Below, one piece after another: positions 23,321 to 30,520 of a stretch of DNA of 39,933 nucleotides. Both the position numbers and the translations under genes were made by a program. Source of the DNA: an uncultured Olsenella sp. (GTDB lineage Bacteria > Actinomycetota > Coriobacteriia > Coriobacteriales > Atopobiaceae); assembly GCA_934660915.1 (NCBI GenBank), contig CAKUIF010000016.1, positions 1-39,933 of the forward strand, written 5' to 3'. The notes beneath the pieces are model-generated. The model made no database searches. It had not been told where the DNA came from and was given only the letters and a program-made list of their open reading frames with translations. Positions within the stretch are counted from its first letter, which is position 1. Every line of letters begins with the position of its first letter.

Positions 23321-23348
23321 TTGCCAACGCGAAAGAGTTTGTTATAGT
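23321..23348 (+). promoter_or_regulatory. tRNA-Phe promoter
   Basis: TTGCCA (23321-23326) and TATAGT (23343-23348) are spaced by 16 bp, placing the start about 10 bp before the mature tRNA. The region is locally A/T-rich. Confidence 0.72.
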
Positions 23349-23365
23349 AATCCCCGCACACATTC

Positions 23366-23441
23366 GGCTGGGTAGCTCAGTTGGTAGAGCAGGGGACTGA
23401 AAATCCCCGTGTCAGGGGTTCGACTCCCTTCCCCGCCACCA
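23366..23441 (+). tRNA. tRNA-Phe (GAA), CCA encoded
   Basis: A 76-nt cloverleaf. The D arm is GCTC/GAGC. The anticodon arm is GGGGA-CTGAAAA-TCCCC with anticodon GAA. The variable loop is GTGTC and the T loop TTCGACT. The T stem is AGGGG/CCCTT, with one G-T pair. The acceptor stem GGCTGGG/CCCCGCC has a T-C mismatch at position 4:69, which is unusual; CCCAGCC would restore the pair. CCA is encoded. A tRNA with one acceptor mismatch can function, but this base deserves a check. Confidence 0.95.
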
Positions 23442-23450
23442 GTAAATTCG

Positions 23451-23484
23451 CAGGTCGGAGGCCTAAAGCTTCCGGCCTGTTTTC
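23451..23484 (+). terminator. terminator after tRNA-Phe
   Basis: An 11-bp stem with two G-T pairs (CAGGTCGGAGG at 23451-23461 with CTTCCGGCCTG at 23469-23479) is followed by TTTTCG. It ends the tRNA transcript before the repeat array. Confidence 0.7.
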
Positions 23485-23547
23485 GTGCGTCGGTTTAAAA
23501 AAGGGCGCAAAAGGGCGCAACGCCCGAGCCGCCCTCTAAAACCCGGC

Positions 23548-23813
23548 GACGTCTGGGCTTCTTGCCGGGCGGCGCGCTAAGAAAACGCGACGTCTGGTTC
23601 CCTTGTCGGTCTACGATCTAAGAAAACGTCACGTCTGGGTTCTTCATCGCCCAGACGCGGAGAGTTCTTAGCGCGCCGAGGGAGTAAACGTCCAGACGTC
23701 CGGGTTTCTTAGCGCGGCCCGGAAAGAAGTGCCCAGACGTCACGCTTTCTTAGATCGTGGGCAAGAAGCGCGCCCAGACGTGACGGTTTCTTTGCGCTGC
23801 GGTGCTTCTTGCC
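23548..23813. repeat. mirror-symmetric array of 41-bp repeats
   Basis: The 10-mer GACGTCTGGG or a close variant starts at 23548, 23589 and 23630. Its reverse complement starts at 23650, 23691, 23732 and 23773. Every step within each half is exactly 41 bp, and the first three of each half are mirror images about 23644.5. Between the 10-mers are conserved pieces: CTTCTTGCC (three exact copies, with variants such as CTTCTTTCC) and CTAAGAAA. The array fills the space between the tRNA-Phe terminator and upp; no gene is seen in 23442-23878. The role is unknown; it may be a protein-binding array or a REP-like element. Confidence 0.85.
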
Positions 23814-23878
23814 CGCTCATCGCCGCGGGCCCGCCGTTGTATCATTCCTTTGACCATCTTCCGCGAGAAAGGGCACCC

Positions 23879-24526
23879 ATGGCCATCTCCTACGACGCAA
23901 GCCGCGTGACGCTCGTCGACCACCCGCTCGTGCAGCACAAGCTCTCCATCCTGCGCGATGTCCACACCGGCACCCAGCAGTTCCGCCAGCTTGTTCGCGA
24001 GCTGGCCATCTTTGAGGGCTATGAGGCCATGCGCGACTTGCCGCTCGAGTCCTGTGAAGTGCAGACCCCGGTCGCGCCCGCCACGTGCAAGCGCCTGGCC
24101 GGCCGCAAGCTCGCCGTGGTACCCATCCTTCGCGCGGGCCTCGGCATGGTCGACGGACTGCTCGAGCTCGCGCCCGCCGCGCGCGTGGGGCACATCGGCA
24201 TGGAGCGCGACGAGGTCACCCACGAGCCGCGCGAGTATTACTGCAAGATGCCGCGCGACATCGATCAGCGTACCGTCCTCATCGTGGACCCGATGCTCGC
24301 AACCGGCGGCTCCGCCGTCATGGCGGTCGACGCGCTGCGCGCCCGCGGCGTGACGAACCTCAAGATGCTCTGCCTCGTCGCCGCACCCGAGGGCCTCTCG
24401 GCGCTCCTCGGCCACGACCCCGACCTGCACGTGTATACCTGCGCCATCGACGACCGCCTCAACGAAAAGGCCTATATCGTCCCGGGCCTCGGCGACGCCG
24501 GCGACAGGATCTTCGGCACGCTGTAG
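23879..24526 (+). CDS. upp: uracil phosphoribosyltransferase
   Basis: A 215-residue pyrimidine salvage enzyme converting uracil and PRPP to UMP. VPILRAGLGMVDGLLE, EYYCKMPRDI, the PRPP loop VDPMLATGGSAVMAVDALRARG and the C-terminal uracil-binding block YIVPGLGDAGDRIFGT are all present. The frame is open upstream into the repeat array, but the ATG at 23879 is preceded by AGAAAGGGCA and gives the standard N-terminus. A possible -10 box, TATCAT, is at about 23838. A strong terminator follows. Confidence 0.97.
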   Translation: MAISYDASRVTLVDHPLVQHKLSILRDVHTGTQQFRQLVRELAIFEGYEAMRDLPLESCEVQTPVAPATCKRLAGRKLAVVPILRAGLGMVDGLLELAPAARVGHIGMERDEVTHEPREYYCKMPRDIDQRTVLIVDPMLATGGSAVMAVDALRARGVTNLKMLCLVAAPEGLSALLGHDPDLHVYTCAIDDRLNEKAYIVPGLGDAGDRIFGTL

Positions 24527-24561
24527 GCGGCCGGGTGCAACGACGCCCCTCCTCATACGCG

Positions 24562-24608
24562 AACCGCCCTCCCGCGAAGCGACGTGCGCGCGGGAGGGCG
24601 GTTTTGTT
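24562..24608. terminator. terminator between upp and the ABC exporter operon
   Basis: A perfect 13-bp stem (CCGCCCTCCCGCG at 24564-24576 with 24589-24601) is followed by TTTTGTT on the plus strand. A GGCAAGAAG copy follows immediately (24609). It may also stop the convergent minus-strand transcript. Confidence 0.88.
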
Positions 24609-24645
24609 GGCAAGAAGGGCTGCGACGGGGCTGCTCGCGGGGCGC

Positions 24646-25845
24646 CTACCGCCTGCGCGCGCGGCCGAGCGCGAGCCCGCAGGTGCCGATGGCGACGGCG
24701 ATGAGGACGGCGACGCCGACCGCCGTCGCGTACTCGGCCATGACCGCCCCGGTGAGCGCGGGCGCCTCGAGGACCGCCGAGATGGCCCGGCCCGTCCAGA
24801 ACGTCGGGGCGAAGTGGGCCGCCGCGGCGACCCCTGCGCCCATGAAGCTCAAGGGGATCCACGCCCCTCCGAGGAAGCTCATGACCATGCCCAAGATGTT
24901 GCCGACGGCGTTGATGACCTGCTCGTTGGCCCCCAGCTGCGAGCAGAGGAAGGCGACGGAGAGCGGCGTCAGCGCAAGCGCCGCGTTCGCGAGGAAGGCG
25001 AGGGCGACCTGCGGGGCGGGGATTTGCGACGAAGCGTCGCGAAGGCCAATAAGCCCGACGCAGCTGCTGAGCGCGCAGACGGCGAGCGTGAGGACGACGC
25101 AGCTCAGCAACGCCTCGCCGCCTCGCCGCGCCTCGCTCACGGGGCTCGCGCCGAGCCTCGCGGCGACGTTTTGCCTTCCGAGCGCGGCGAGCACGAGGCC
25201 CACGCAGATGATGACCGACGAGGTGATGGAGTACGCCGCGAAGCCCAGGTAGACCTCGAGCTGCTCCGCGGGCACGCCGCCTCGGGCCTCGGGCACGCGT
25301 ACCTGGACGCTCGCGCGATCGGCCGCGGCCTCGTTGGCGAGCCGTGCGACCTCGTCGTTTGACGCCTCGCCGTTGAGGGCGGCCGCCGCGCCGGCAAGCG
25401 ACGACCAGCGCCCGGCCTCGGTGCCCGCGAGCGCGGACGCCTGGGTGCTCACGCCGTAGGCCTCCTCGATGGCGGGCAGCTCTCGCCCGGCGCGCGCGGC
25501 GTCCACGAGGTCGCGGCCAAACCCGGCGGGCACGACGAAGACGCAGTCCGCGCGCCCGCAGGCCACGGCGTCTTGGAGTTCGGAGGGCGTGTCCGCGACA
25601 TCGACCAGCTCGTAGATGCCGCCCATGTGCTCGGCGAAGGCGCGGGAGACCTCAGACCCGTCGCGGTCGACGATGGCCACGTCGGCGGGGTAGGGCTCGT
25701 ACTTCTCCTCCGCGGAGCCCGCGGGTGCGGAGGAGAAGCTCGTGGACACGATCAAGATGCCCATAAGCGAGATTGCCACGGTGTAGATGCCGAGGTAGAG
25801 CGGGTGCGCGGCGACGATGCGGAGCGCGGCCTTAAAGGTGCTCAT
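24646..25845 (-). CDS. ABC-2 type transporter permease
   Basis: A 399-residue membrane protein with an N-terminal helix (IYTVAISLMGILIVSTSF), a large extracytoplasmic domain of about 190 residues (DVAIVDRDGSEVSRAFAEHM and following) and five or six C-terminal helices. This is the ABC2_membrane_3 (YhgE/drug-export-like) layout. It overlaps the upstream permease gene by 14 bp and is the last gene of a three-gene exporter operon. The start ATG lies within the end of the upstream gene, where GGAGGCAGCG gives a good binding site. The exported substrate is unknown. Confidence 0.85.
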   Translation of the reverse strand: MSTFKAALRIVAAHPLYLGIYTVAISLMGILIVSTSFSSAPAGSAEEKYEPYPADVAIVDRDGSEVSRAFAEHMGGIYELVDVADTPSELQDAVACGRADCVFVVPAGFGRDLVDAARAGRELPAIEEAYGVSTQASALAGTEAGRWSSLAGAAAALNGEASNDEVARLANEAAADRASVQVRVPEARGGVPAEQLEVYLGFAAYSITSSVIICVGLVLAALGRQNVAARLGASPVSEARRGGEALLSCVVLTLAVCALSSCVGLIGLRDASSQIPAPQVALAFLANAALALTPLSVAFLCSQLGANEQVINAVGNILGMVMSFLGGAWIPLSFMGAGVAAAAHFAPTFWTGRAISAVLEAPALTGAVMAEYATAVGVAVLIAVAIGTCGLALGRARRR

Positions 25846-27034
25846 AGCGCTGCCTCCTAAAGACGGCTGCCGTGATCAAAAGAAGGACGACGCCCAGGCC
25901 GGCGCACACGGCGACGCGCGCGAAGAACGGCCCGAGGCCCTCATAGAAGTACAGGCTGGTGAACATGTCGCTGACGAGCTTCGGCGGATTGAGCCACGCC
26001 TCGGCGGGGCACGCGCGGGCGACCTCGTCGGCGAGCCTCATCGCGGGCATGCCGTAGAGGCCGGCAAAGAGCGAGCCGGTGCAGTTGAGCAGGGTCAACA
26101 GCCCCGTTCGGGGGTTCTTGCCGCCCTTGATCGGCAGCATCGAGACGAGCATGCCGATGCCGATGGCAAGAAGGGACGCCGCGGCGATGCCCAGCAGCGC
26201 GAGCCCTTCTCGCCCCGCGAAGTCGACGCCCGCGATGAAGCGCACAAAGAGAAAGACCACGGTGAGGCAGCAGACGGCCACGGCCCAGCACCCGAGCAGG
26301 GTTCCCGTCAGCATGGCGAGGCGGCTCTGCCCGCCCACGCAGCGCCTGGCGCCCAGGGCGGAGAGGTCGCCGGCGGCGTCGATCGCCGCGCCCGCCGCGA
26401 GCTCGCTGGCAAAGAGCGCCGCCATGCCGAGCAGCGCGTAGTAGAAGCGCACCGTGTCGTCGGGCGTGGAGCGCGTGAGCGAGATCCTCTTGACCTCGCC
26501 GGAGATTCCCAGCGCCCGCGAGATCGCGGAGGGGTCGTCCAGAAGGCCGGGGTCCGCGTCGAGGGACGCCTCGGTCAAGGCGAACATCTGCGTGAAGGAG
26601 CTGGCGACGGTCTCGAGGATGGAGCGGTCGATGCTCTTTTGGCTCGTGCCGTCGGTGCTCGCGGACCCCGCGCCGAGGATAACCTGGGGTTTGCCGTACT
26701 CAGAAGCCTCGGGGTCGACGTAGTAGACTCCTGAGACTTGCCCCTCGTCCAGCAGGCGCTCGCCCTCCTCGACGCTGCCCGCCACGGTCACGTCGAGGAG
26801 CTTGTCGTCGCCCTCTGCCGCGAGCGCGTCCACCACCTGCGAGAAGCCTGATCGTTCCCAGGCGTCGTCTCGCACGATGGCCACGGGGACGGCTGCGATG
26901 CTGTCGGGGTTCTTGAGGTTGTCGAACATGAAGATGAACATCGTGGCCAGCGCCAGCGGAAAGAAGAGCATCCAGATCCACATGTCGGGCTTGCGGCTGC
27001 TTGCCAGGATGGTCGCCTTGATGGTGCTCAGCAT
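25832..27034 (-). CDS. ABC-2 type transporter permease
   Basis: A 400-residue permease with the same plan: N-terminal helix (MWIWMLFFPLALATMFIFMF), an external domain starting VAIVRDDAWERSGFSQVVDAL, and a cluster of C-terminal helices from about 205. The two permeases probably form a heterodimer with the upstream ATPase. AGGAGGAAACAG lies before the ATG, and the ATPase gene ends 12 bp upstream. The GGCAAGAAG motif at 26165-26173 encodes Leu-Leu-Ala here. Confidence 0.85.
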   Translation of the reverse strand: MLSTIKATILASSRKPDMWIWMLFFPLALATMFIFMFDNLKNPDSIAAVPVAIVRDDAWERSGFSQVVDALAAEGDDKLLDVTVAGSVEEGERLLDEGQVSGVYYVDPEASEYGKPQVILGAGSASTDGTSQKSIDRSILETVASSFTQMFALTEASLDADPGLLDDPSAISRALGISGEVKRISLTRSTPDDTVRFYYALLGMAALFASELAAGAAIDAAGDLSALGARRCVGGQSRLAMLTGTLLGCWAVAVCCLTVVFLFVRFIAGVDFAGREGLALLGIAAASLLAIGIGMLVSMLPIKGGKNPRTGLLTLLNCTGSLFAGLYGMPAMRLADEVARACPAEAWLNPPKLVSDMFTSLYFYEGLGPFFARVAVCAGLGVVLLLITAAVFRRQRYEHL

Positions 27035-27046
27035 GGCTGTTTCCTC

Positions 27047-27985
27047 CTAATCGCGCAGCTCGCGGCCGGTGATCTCGAGGAACACGTCGTTTAAGGTCGG
27101 CGGCTCCGAGTACACGCGGCCCAAGGCGACGCCGCCTGTGCGCAGCGTGTCGAGGATGTCGGTGAGGTTGTGGGGGGAGGCCTCGCAGGAGCAGGTGAGC
27201 GTCCCGCGCGCGACGTCGGCGGTGAGGACGTGCGGCAGGTCGCGGACGGCGGCGAGCACGGGGCCAGGCAGCTCGGCGACCTCGGCCACGACCTTCTCGC
27301 CCATGTTGATCATGCGCTTGAGCTCGTCGTTGGTGCCCTCGGCGAGGGTGCGCCCGCCGTCCATGATCATGATGCGGGAGCAGATCCGCTCGACCTCCTC
27401 CATGTAATGGCTCGTGTAGACCACCGTGGCGCCCTCGTCGCGCAGGCGGCAGATGCCGTCGAGGATGGAGTTTCTGCTTTGGGGGTCGACGGCCACCGTG
27501 GGCTCGTCGAAGAAGATGAGTTCGGGCTTGTGGGCGACGCCGCAGGCGATGTTCAGGCGCCGCGCGAGGCCGCCCGAGAGCTTCTTTGGGCGGAAGCGCT
27601 CGTAGTCGCCGAGGCCCACGAACTCGATCGCCTCGTTGACGAGCCTTCGGCGCCGCGCGCGGTCGTCGACGTAGAGGCTGCAGAAGTAGTCGATGTTCTC
27701 GCGGACGGTGAGCTCCTCGAAGACGGCCACCTGCTGCGGCACCACGCCGATGCGGCGCTTGAGGTCGTAGCGGGCGGGCCCCATCGGCTCGCCGAAGAGC
27801 TCGATCGTGCCCTTGTCGTAGGAGAGCAGCTGCAGGATGCAGTTGATGGAGGTCGTCTTGCCGCTTCCGTTGGGGCCCAGCAGACCGAAGATCTCTCCTT
27901 GGGCGATGCGCAGGTTGAGGTGGTCGAGCGCAAGGAGGTCGCCGTAGCGCTTGACAAGGTTCTCGACGCGTACGATGTCGGCCAT
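27047..27985 (-). CDS. ABC transporter ATP-binding protein
   Basis: A 312-residue ATPase of the CcmA/DrrA-type exporter family. Walker A is GPNGSGKTTS, the Q-loop is in VVPQQVAVFEE, the signature is LSGGLARRLNIA, Walker B is ELIFFDEPT and the switch His is in VYTSHYMEE. A C-terminal extension of about 80 residues follows. The DEPTVAVDPQSR motif is typical of multidrug or peptide exporters. It is the first gene of the operon and is divergent from a two-component system. GGAAAGGAACGG precedes the ATG. Confidence 0.95.
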   Translation of the reverse strand: MADIVRVENLVKRYGDLLALDHLNLRIAQGEIFGLLGPNGSGKTTSINCILQLLSYDKGTIELFGEPMGPARYDLKRRIGVVPQQVAVFEELTVRENIDYFCSLYVDDRARRRRLVNEAIEFVGLGDYERFRPKKLSGGLARRLNIACGVAHKPELIFFDEPTVAVDPQSRNSILDGICRLRDEGATVVYTSHYMEEVERICSRIMIMDGGRTLAEGTNDELKRMINMGEKVVAEVAELPGPVLAAVRDLPHVLTADVARGTLTCSCEASPHNLTDILDTLRTGGVALGRVYSEPPTLNDVFLEITGRELRD

Positions 27986-28074
27986 GTCCGTTCCTTTCCG
28001 GCGCGCCGCAGGGCGCCCTTTGCCGGGTGTTCGATGCTGGCCCCATCCTACGGCGGTAAAGAAGGGCGGCGGAA

Positions 28075-28088
28075 GTGAGTTTTGTCAC
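28075..28088. promoter_or_regulatory. candidate operator between the exporter operon and the kinase gene
   Basis: GTGA-N6-TCAC (28075-28078 and 28085-28088) is a perfect short inverted repeat in the 154-bp divergent region. It is well placed for the neighbouring response regulator to act on both directions. A TAGGAT -10 candidate for the exporter operon lies at 28045-28050 on the minus strand. Confidence 0.35.
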
Positions 28089-28127
28089 CGCTTCGGCCGC
28101 CGCCTCGGCGCGGGCGCGCAGCTCGCC

Positions 28128-28133
28128 TACAAT
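28128..28133 (+). promoter_or_regulatory. -10 box of a possibly leaderless kinase mRNA
   Basis: TACAAT ends 6 bp before the ATG at 28140, so transcription could start at the A of the start codon. There is no Shine-Dalgarno sequence before this ATG, which supports a leaderless transcript. Confidence 0.4.
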
Positions 28134-28139
28134 GGGCCC

Positions 28140-29288
28140 ATGAACAGGCTGTTGGACAAGGCGATCGTGCTCGGGTGCTGCCTCGCGGCGGCATCGGGCT
28201 GCGTCGTGGACGCGGGCCTCGTGGCCGCGCTGTGCGTCGCCGTGGCGCTCTCGGCGCTCGCCGAGGCGGCTCGGGGGCCGTGGGCGCGCAGGCTGGGCGC
28301 CGCCGCCCCGCTCGCGCTCGCAGCCGCCGCGCTCGCCGCGCCGCAGCTCGTCTTGTTTGCCCCGCTTTCGCTCTACGACGTCGCCCGCGGGACCCGCCGC
28401 GGGCATGCGTGGCCGCTCGCCGCGGCGTCGGCGCTTCTTGCCGTCGCCGCCTTCGCCCACGTGCGGGCGGGCTCGCTCGCGCCTCGCTCGGCGGCCCTCG
28501 TGGGCATCCTCGCGCTCGTGGCGGCCCTTCTTTCCTGGAGGACCTCCCAGCTCGAGCGGGAGCGTGCGCGTATGCGGCGCACCCGTGACGAGCTGCAGGA
28601 GCGCTCGCTCGGCCTCGAGGAGAAGAACCGAGACCTGCTGAGCCGCCGCGAGTACGAGGTCGAGCTCACCACCTTGGCCGAGCGCGCCCGCATCGCGCGC
28701 GAGATCCACGACAACGTGGGCCATCAGCTCACGCGCGCATCGCTGCAGGCGGAGGCCCTGCGCGTGGTGCACGCGGGCGAGCCCGGCGTCGCCGCGGACT
28801 TCGTCGACGTCAAGCGCACGGTGGACGAGGCGCTCGACATGGTGCGCTCAAGCGTCCACGACCTGCGCGACGACTCGGTTGACCTGGGGGTGCAGATGCG
28901 CAAGGTGACGAGCTCGCTTTCGGGTCAGGCCCCCTTGGACGTCGCGCTCGACGTCTCCTGCGAGCAGGTGCCCGCCAACGTGTCCACGTGCTTCCTCGCT
29001 GTCTTGCGCGAGTCGCTCTCGAACGCCGCGCGGCACTCGGACGCGACGCGCGTGGACGTGCGCTGCCTCGAGCACCCGTCCTTCTACCAGCTGGTCGTTG
29101 AGGACAACGGCGGCAAGAAGGGCGACTTCGCGCCTGAGACGGCGGGCGACGGGATGGGGCTTTCCTCCATGCGCGAGCGCGTGGAGGCGCTCGGCGGCTC
29201 GTTTGCGGCGGGGCCCGCCGAGGACAGCGGGTGGCGGGTATTCGCCTCCGTTCCCAAGCGGCAAAGAAGAAACGAGGTCAGGGCATGA
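28140..29288 (+). CDS. sensor histidine kinase, NarL/DesK type
   Basis: A 382-residue kinase. About five hydrophobic segments fill residues 8-145, without a large external sensor. A coiled-coil segment follows (ERERARMRRTRDELQERS). The HisKA_3 dimerisation domain contains REIHDNVGHQLTRA with phospho-acceptor His190. The HATPase domain has SLSNAARHSDATRV (N box) and GDGMGLSSMRERV (G box). It probably senses membrane stress or a ligand in the membrane and controls the divergent ABC exporter. The start ATG overlaps no gene and lacks a binding site. It overlaps the regulator gene by 4 bp (ATGA). It is a short-sensor kinase, as in bacteriocin or antibiotic response systems. Confidence 0.9.
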   Translation: MNRLLDKAIVLGCCLAAASGCVVDAGLVAALCVAVALSALAEAARGPWARRLGAAAPLALAAAALAAPQLVLFAPLSLYDVARGTRRGHAWPLAAASALLAVAAFAHVRAGSLAPRSAALVGILALVAALLSWRTSQLERERARMRRTRDELQERSLGLEEKNRDLLSRREYEVELTTLAERARIAREIHDNVGHQLTRASLQAEALRVVHAGEPGVAADFVDVKRTVDEALDMVRSSVHDLRDDSVDLGVQMRKVTSSLSGQAPLDVALDVSCEQVPANVSTCFLAVLRESLSNAARHSDATRVDVRCLEHPSFYQLVVEDNGGKKGDFAPETAGDGMGLSSMRERVEALGGSFAAGPAEDSGWRVFASVPKRQRRNEVRA

Positions 29289-29923
29289 GGGTCATTGTGG
29301 CCGACGACGATAGGCTGGTCTGCGACTCGCTCAGGATTATCCTCGGCGCCCAGGAGGGCATCGAGGTCTGCGGCATAGGGTCATGCGGAGCCGACGCGCT
29401 GCGCCTTTGGCAAGAAGTGCGCCCCGACGTGGCGCTTCTTGACATCCAGATGCCCGGCAGCGACGGGATGTGGGCGGCAAAGCGAATCTTGGCGGAGGAC
29501 CCGGGCGCGCGGGTGGTCTTCCTCACCACGTTCTCGGACGACGAGTACATCGTTCGCGCGCTCAAGCTGGGCGTGCGGGGCTACCTCATAAAGACGGACG
29601 TCGCGGCCATCGCGCCCGCGCTCGAGCAGGTCATGGCGGGCCGGCGCGTGCTGGAGGGCAAGGCCATCGAGGACGTGGACCTCGGCGCGGCGGATGCAGC
29701 CGTTGCGCCTGCTGGGGAGGCGGGCCCGCCCGCTGCGTTTTCGTGTCTCACCGAGCGCGAGCTCGAGGTCGCCCGGCTCGTCGCCGAGGGGCTGGACAAC
29801 AAGGAGATATCCTCCGCTGCCTATATGGGGGAGGGCACGGTGCGCAACCATATCAGCTCGATCCTCGCCAAGCTCGGCCTGCGCAACCGCACGCAGATCG
29901 CCATCGCCTACCTGCGCGGATAG
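29285..29923 (+). CDS. response regulator, NarL/LuxR type
   Basis: A 212-residue regulator. The receiver domain carries ADDD (acidic pocket 6-9), phosphorylation site Asp53 in LLDIQMPG, and Lys in YLIKTD. After an Ala-rich linker comes a LuxR HTH, LTERELEVARLVAEGLDNKEISS and EGTVRNHISSILAKLGLRNRTQ. ATGA overlap with the kinase gene fixes the start. It likely activates the adjoining exporter operon. Followed by a large palindrome at 29930-29993. Confidence 0.94.
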   Translation: MRVIVADDDRLVCDSLRIILGAQEGIEVCGIGSCGADALRLWQEVRPDVALLDIQMPGSDGMWAAKRILAEDPGARVVFLTTFSDDEYIVRALKLGVRGYLIKTDVAAIAPALEQVMAGRRVLEGKAIEDVDLGAADAAVAPAGEAGPPAAFSCLTERELEVARLVAEGLDNKEISSAAYMGEGTVRNHISSILAKLGLRNRTQIAIAYLRG

Positions 29924-29929
29924 CCCCTG

Positions 29930-29993
29930 TGGGACAAAATCCCCCGTCCCTTTTGTCCCAAGTGAGACAAAAGGGACGGGGGATTTTGTCCCA
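29930..29993. repeat. 28-bp perfect inverted repeat (palindromic element)
   Basis: Arms 29930-29957 and 29966-29993 are perfectly complementary over 28 bp around an 8-nt loop. Each arm also folds on itself (GGGACAAAA and TTTTGTCCC), so one long hairpin or two small ones are possible. AAAAAA follows on the plus strand. It lies 6 bp after the regulator stop and converges on the acylphosphatase gene, so it can act as a terminator, but its length and double symmetry suggest a REP-type mobile element. Confidence 0.88.
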
Positions 29994-30017
29994 AAAAACG
30001 CCGCCGCGCCCGCGGGC

Positions 30018-30428
30018 TCAGTAGCGCACGCGGAAGTCGGTCTCGCCCGCAATGGGCGGCTCGTCTACGCGGTCGGCCACGGTGTAGCGGGCGTAGCGCG
30101 CGAGCGTCTCGGCGAGGCGCGTGGCGAAGGAGCCGAGCTGGTCTTGCGACCCCTGCAGCACGAGCGTGACGGAGCCGTCGTCCTCGTTGCGCACCCAGCC
30201 GGTGAGGCCAAGCGCCCCCGCGATGCGCTGCGATGTCCAGCGGAAGCCGACGCCCTGCACCTCTCCCACATAACGGTACCTGCGGCGCAAGATCAGGTTG
30301 CCGTCGGCGTCGGTGGTCGGGGCGACGGGCTCGGGGTCGGGCGAGCCGCCGCCGCGGGCCTCGCGGATGAGGTCGGCGATCGACTCTGCCGCCGCCGCGC
30401 GGCGCTGCTCGTCTCGTCTCCAGAACAT
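30018..30428 (-). CDS. acyP: acylphosphatase with N-terminal extension
   Basis: A 136-residue protein. The C-terminal 90 residues are an acylphosphatase domain: YVGEVQGVGFRW carries the substrate-binding Arg, and LTGWVRNEDDGSV carries the catalytic Asn. It hydrolyses acyl phosphates such as acetyl or carbamoyl phosphate. The first 45 residues are an Arg/Ala-rich extension (MFWRRDEQRRAAAAE) that standalone acylphosphatases lack. The start could lie inside this segment, but no better site is visible. The gene is divergent from degV. Confidence 0.85.
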   Translation of the reverse strand: MFWRRDEQRRAAAAESIADLIREARGGGSPDPEPVAPTTDADGNLILRRRYRYVGEVQGVGFRWTSQRIAGALGLTGWVRNEDDGSVTLVLQGSQDQLGSFATRLAETLARYARYTVADRVDEPPIAGETDFRVRY

Positions 30429-30469
30429 CTAGGCCCCCTTTTGCCCACGCTTTGCCCATTAACTGGCCT

Positions 30470-30475
30470 TACAAT
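30470..30475 (+). promoter_or_regulatory. candidate -10 box of the degV gene
   Basis: TACAAT lies 45 bp before the TTG start of degV. Upstream, TTTGCCCA is repeated directly (about 30440 and 30451). No classical -35 box is at the right distance. Confidence 0.35.
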
Positions 30476-30520
30476 ACTACGAACTATGCACCTTCTAGCT
30501 CGTGGCCGAGAGGAACCGAA

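Noticed and set aside
23366..23450. Prophage or integrative element attachment site at tRNA-Phe
   Set aside because: No integrase, excisionase or duplicated tRNA 3' end is visible downstream; the next gene is housekeeping upp.
23548..23813. CRISPR array
   Set aside because: Repeats are short, divergent between the conserved blocks and change orientation in the middle; no constant repeat with unique spacers and no cas genes.
23729..23878. N-terminal extension of Upp into the repeat array
   Set aside because: The standard Upp N-terminus begins at ATG 23879 with a ribosome binding site; the upstream frame is open by chance.
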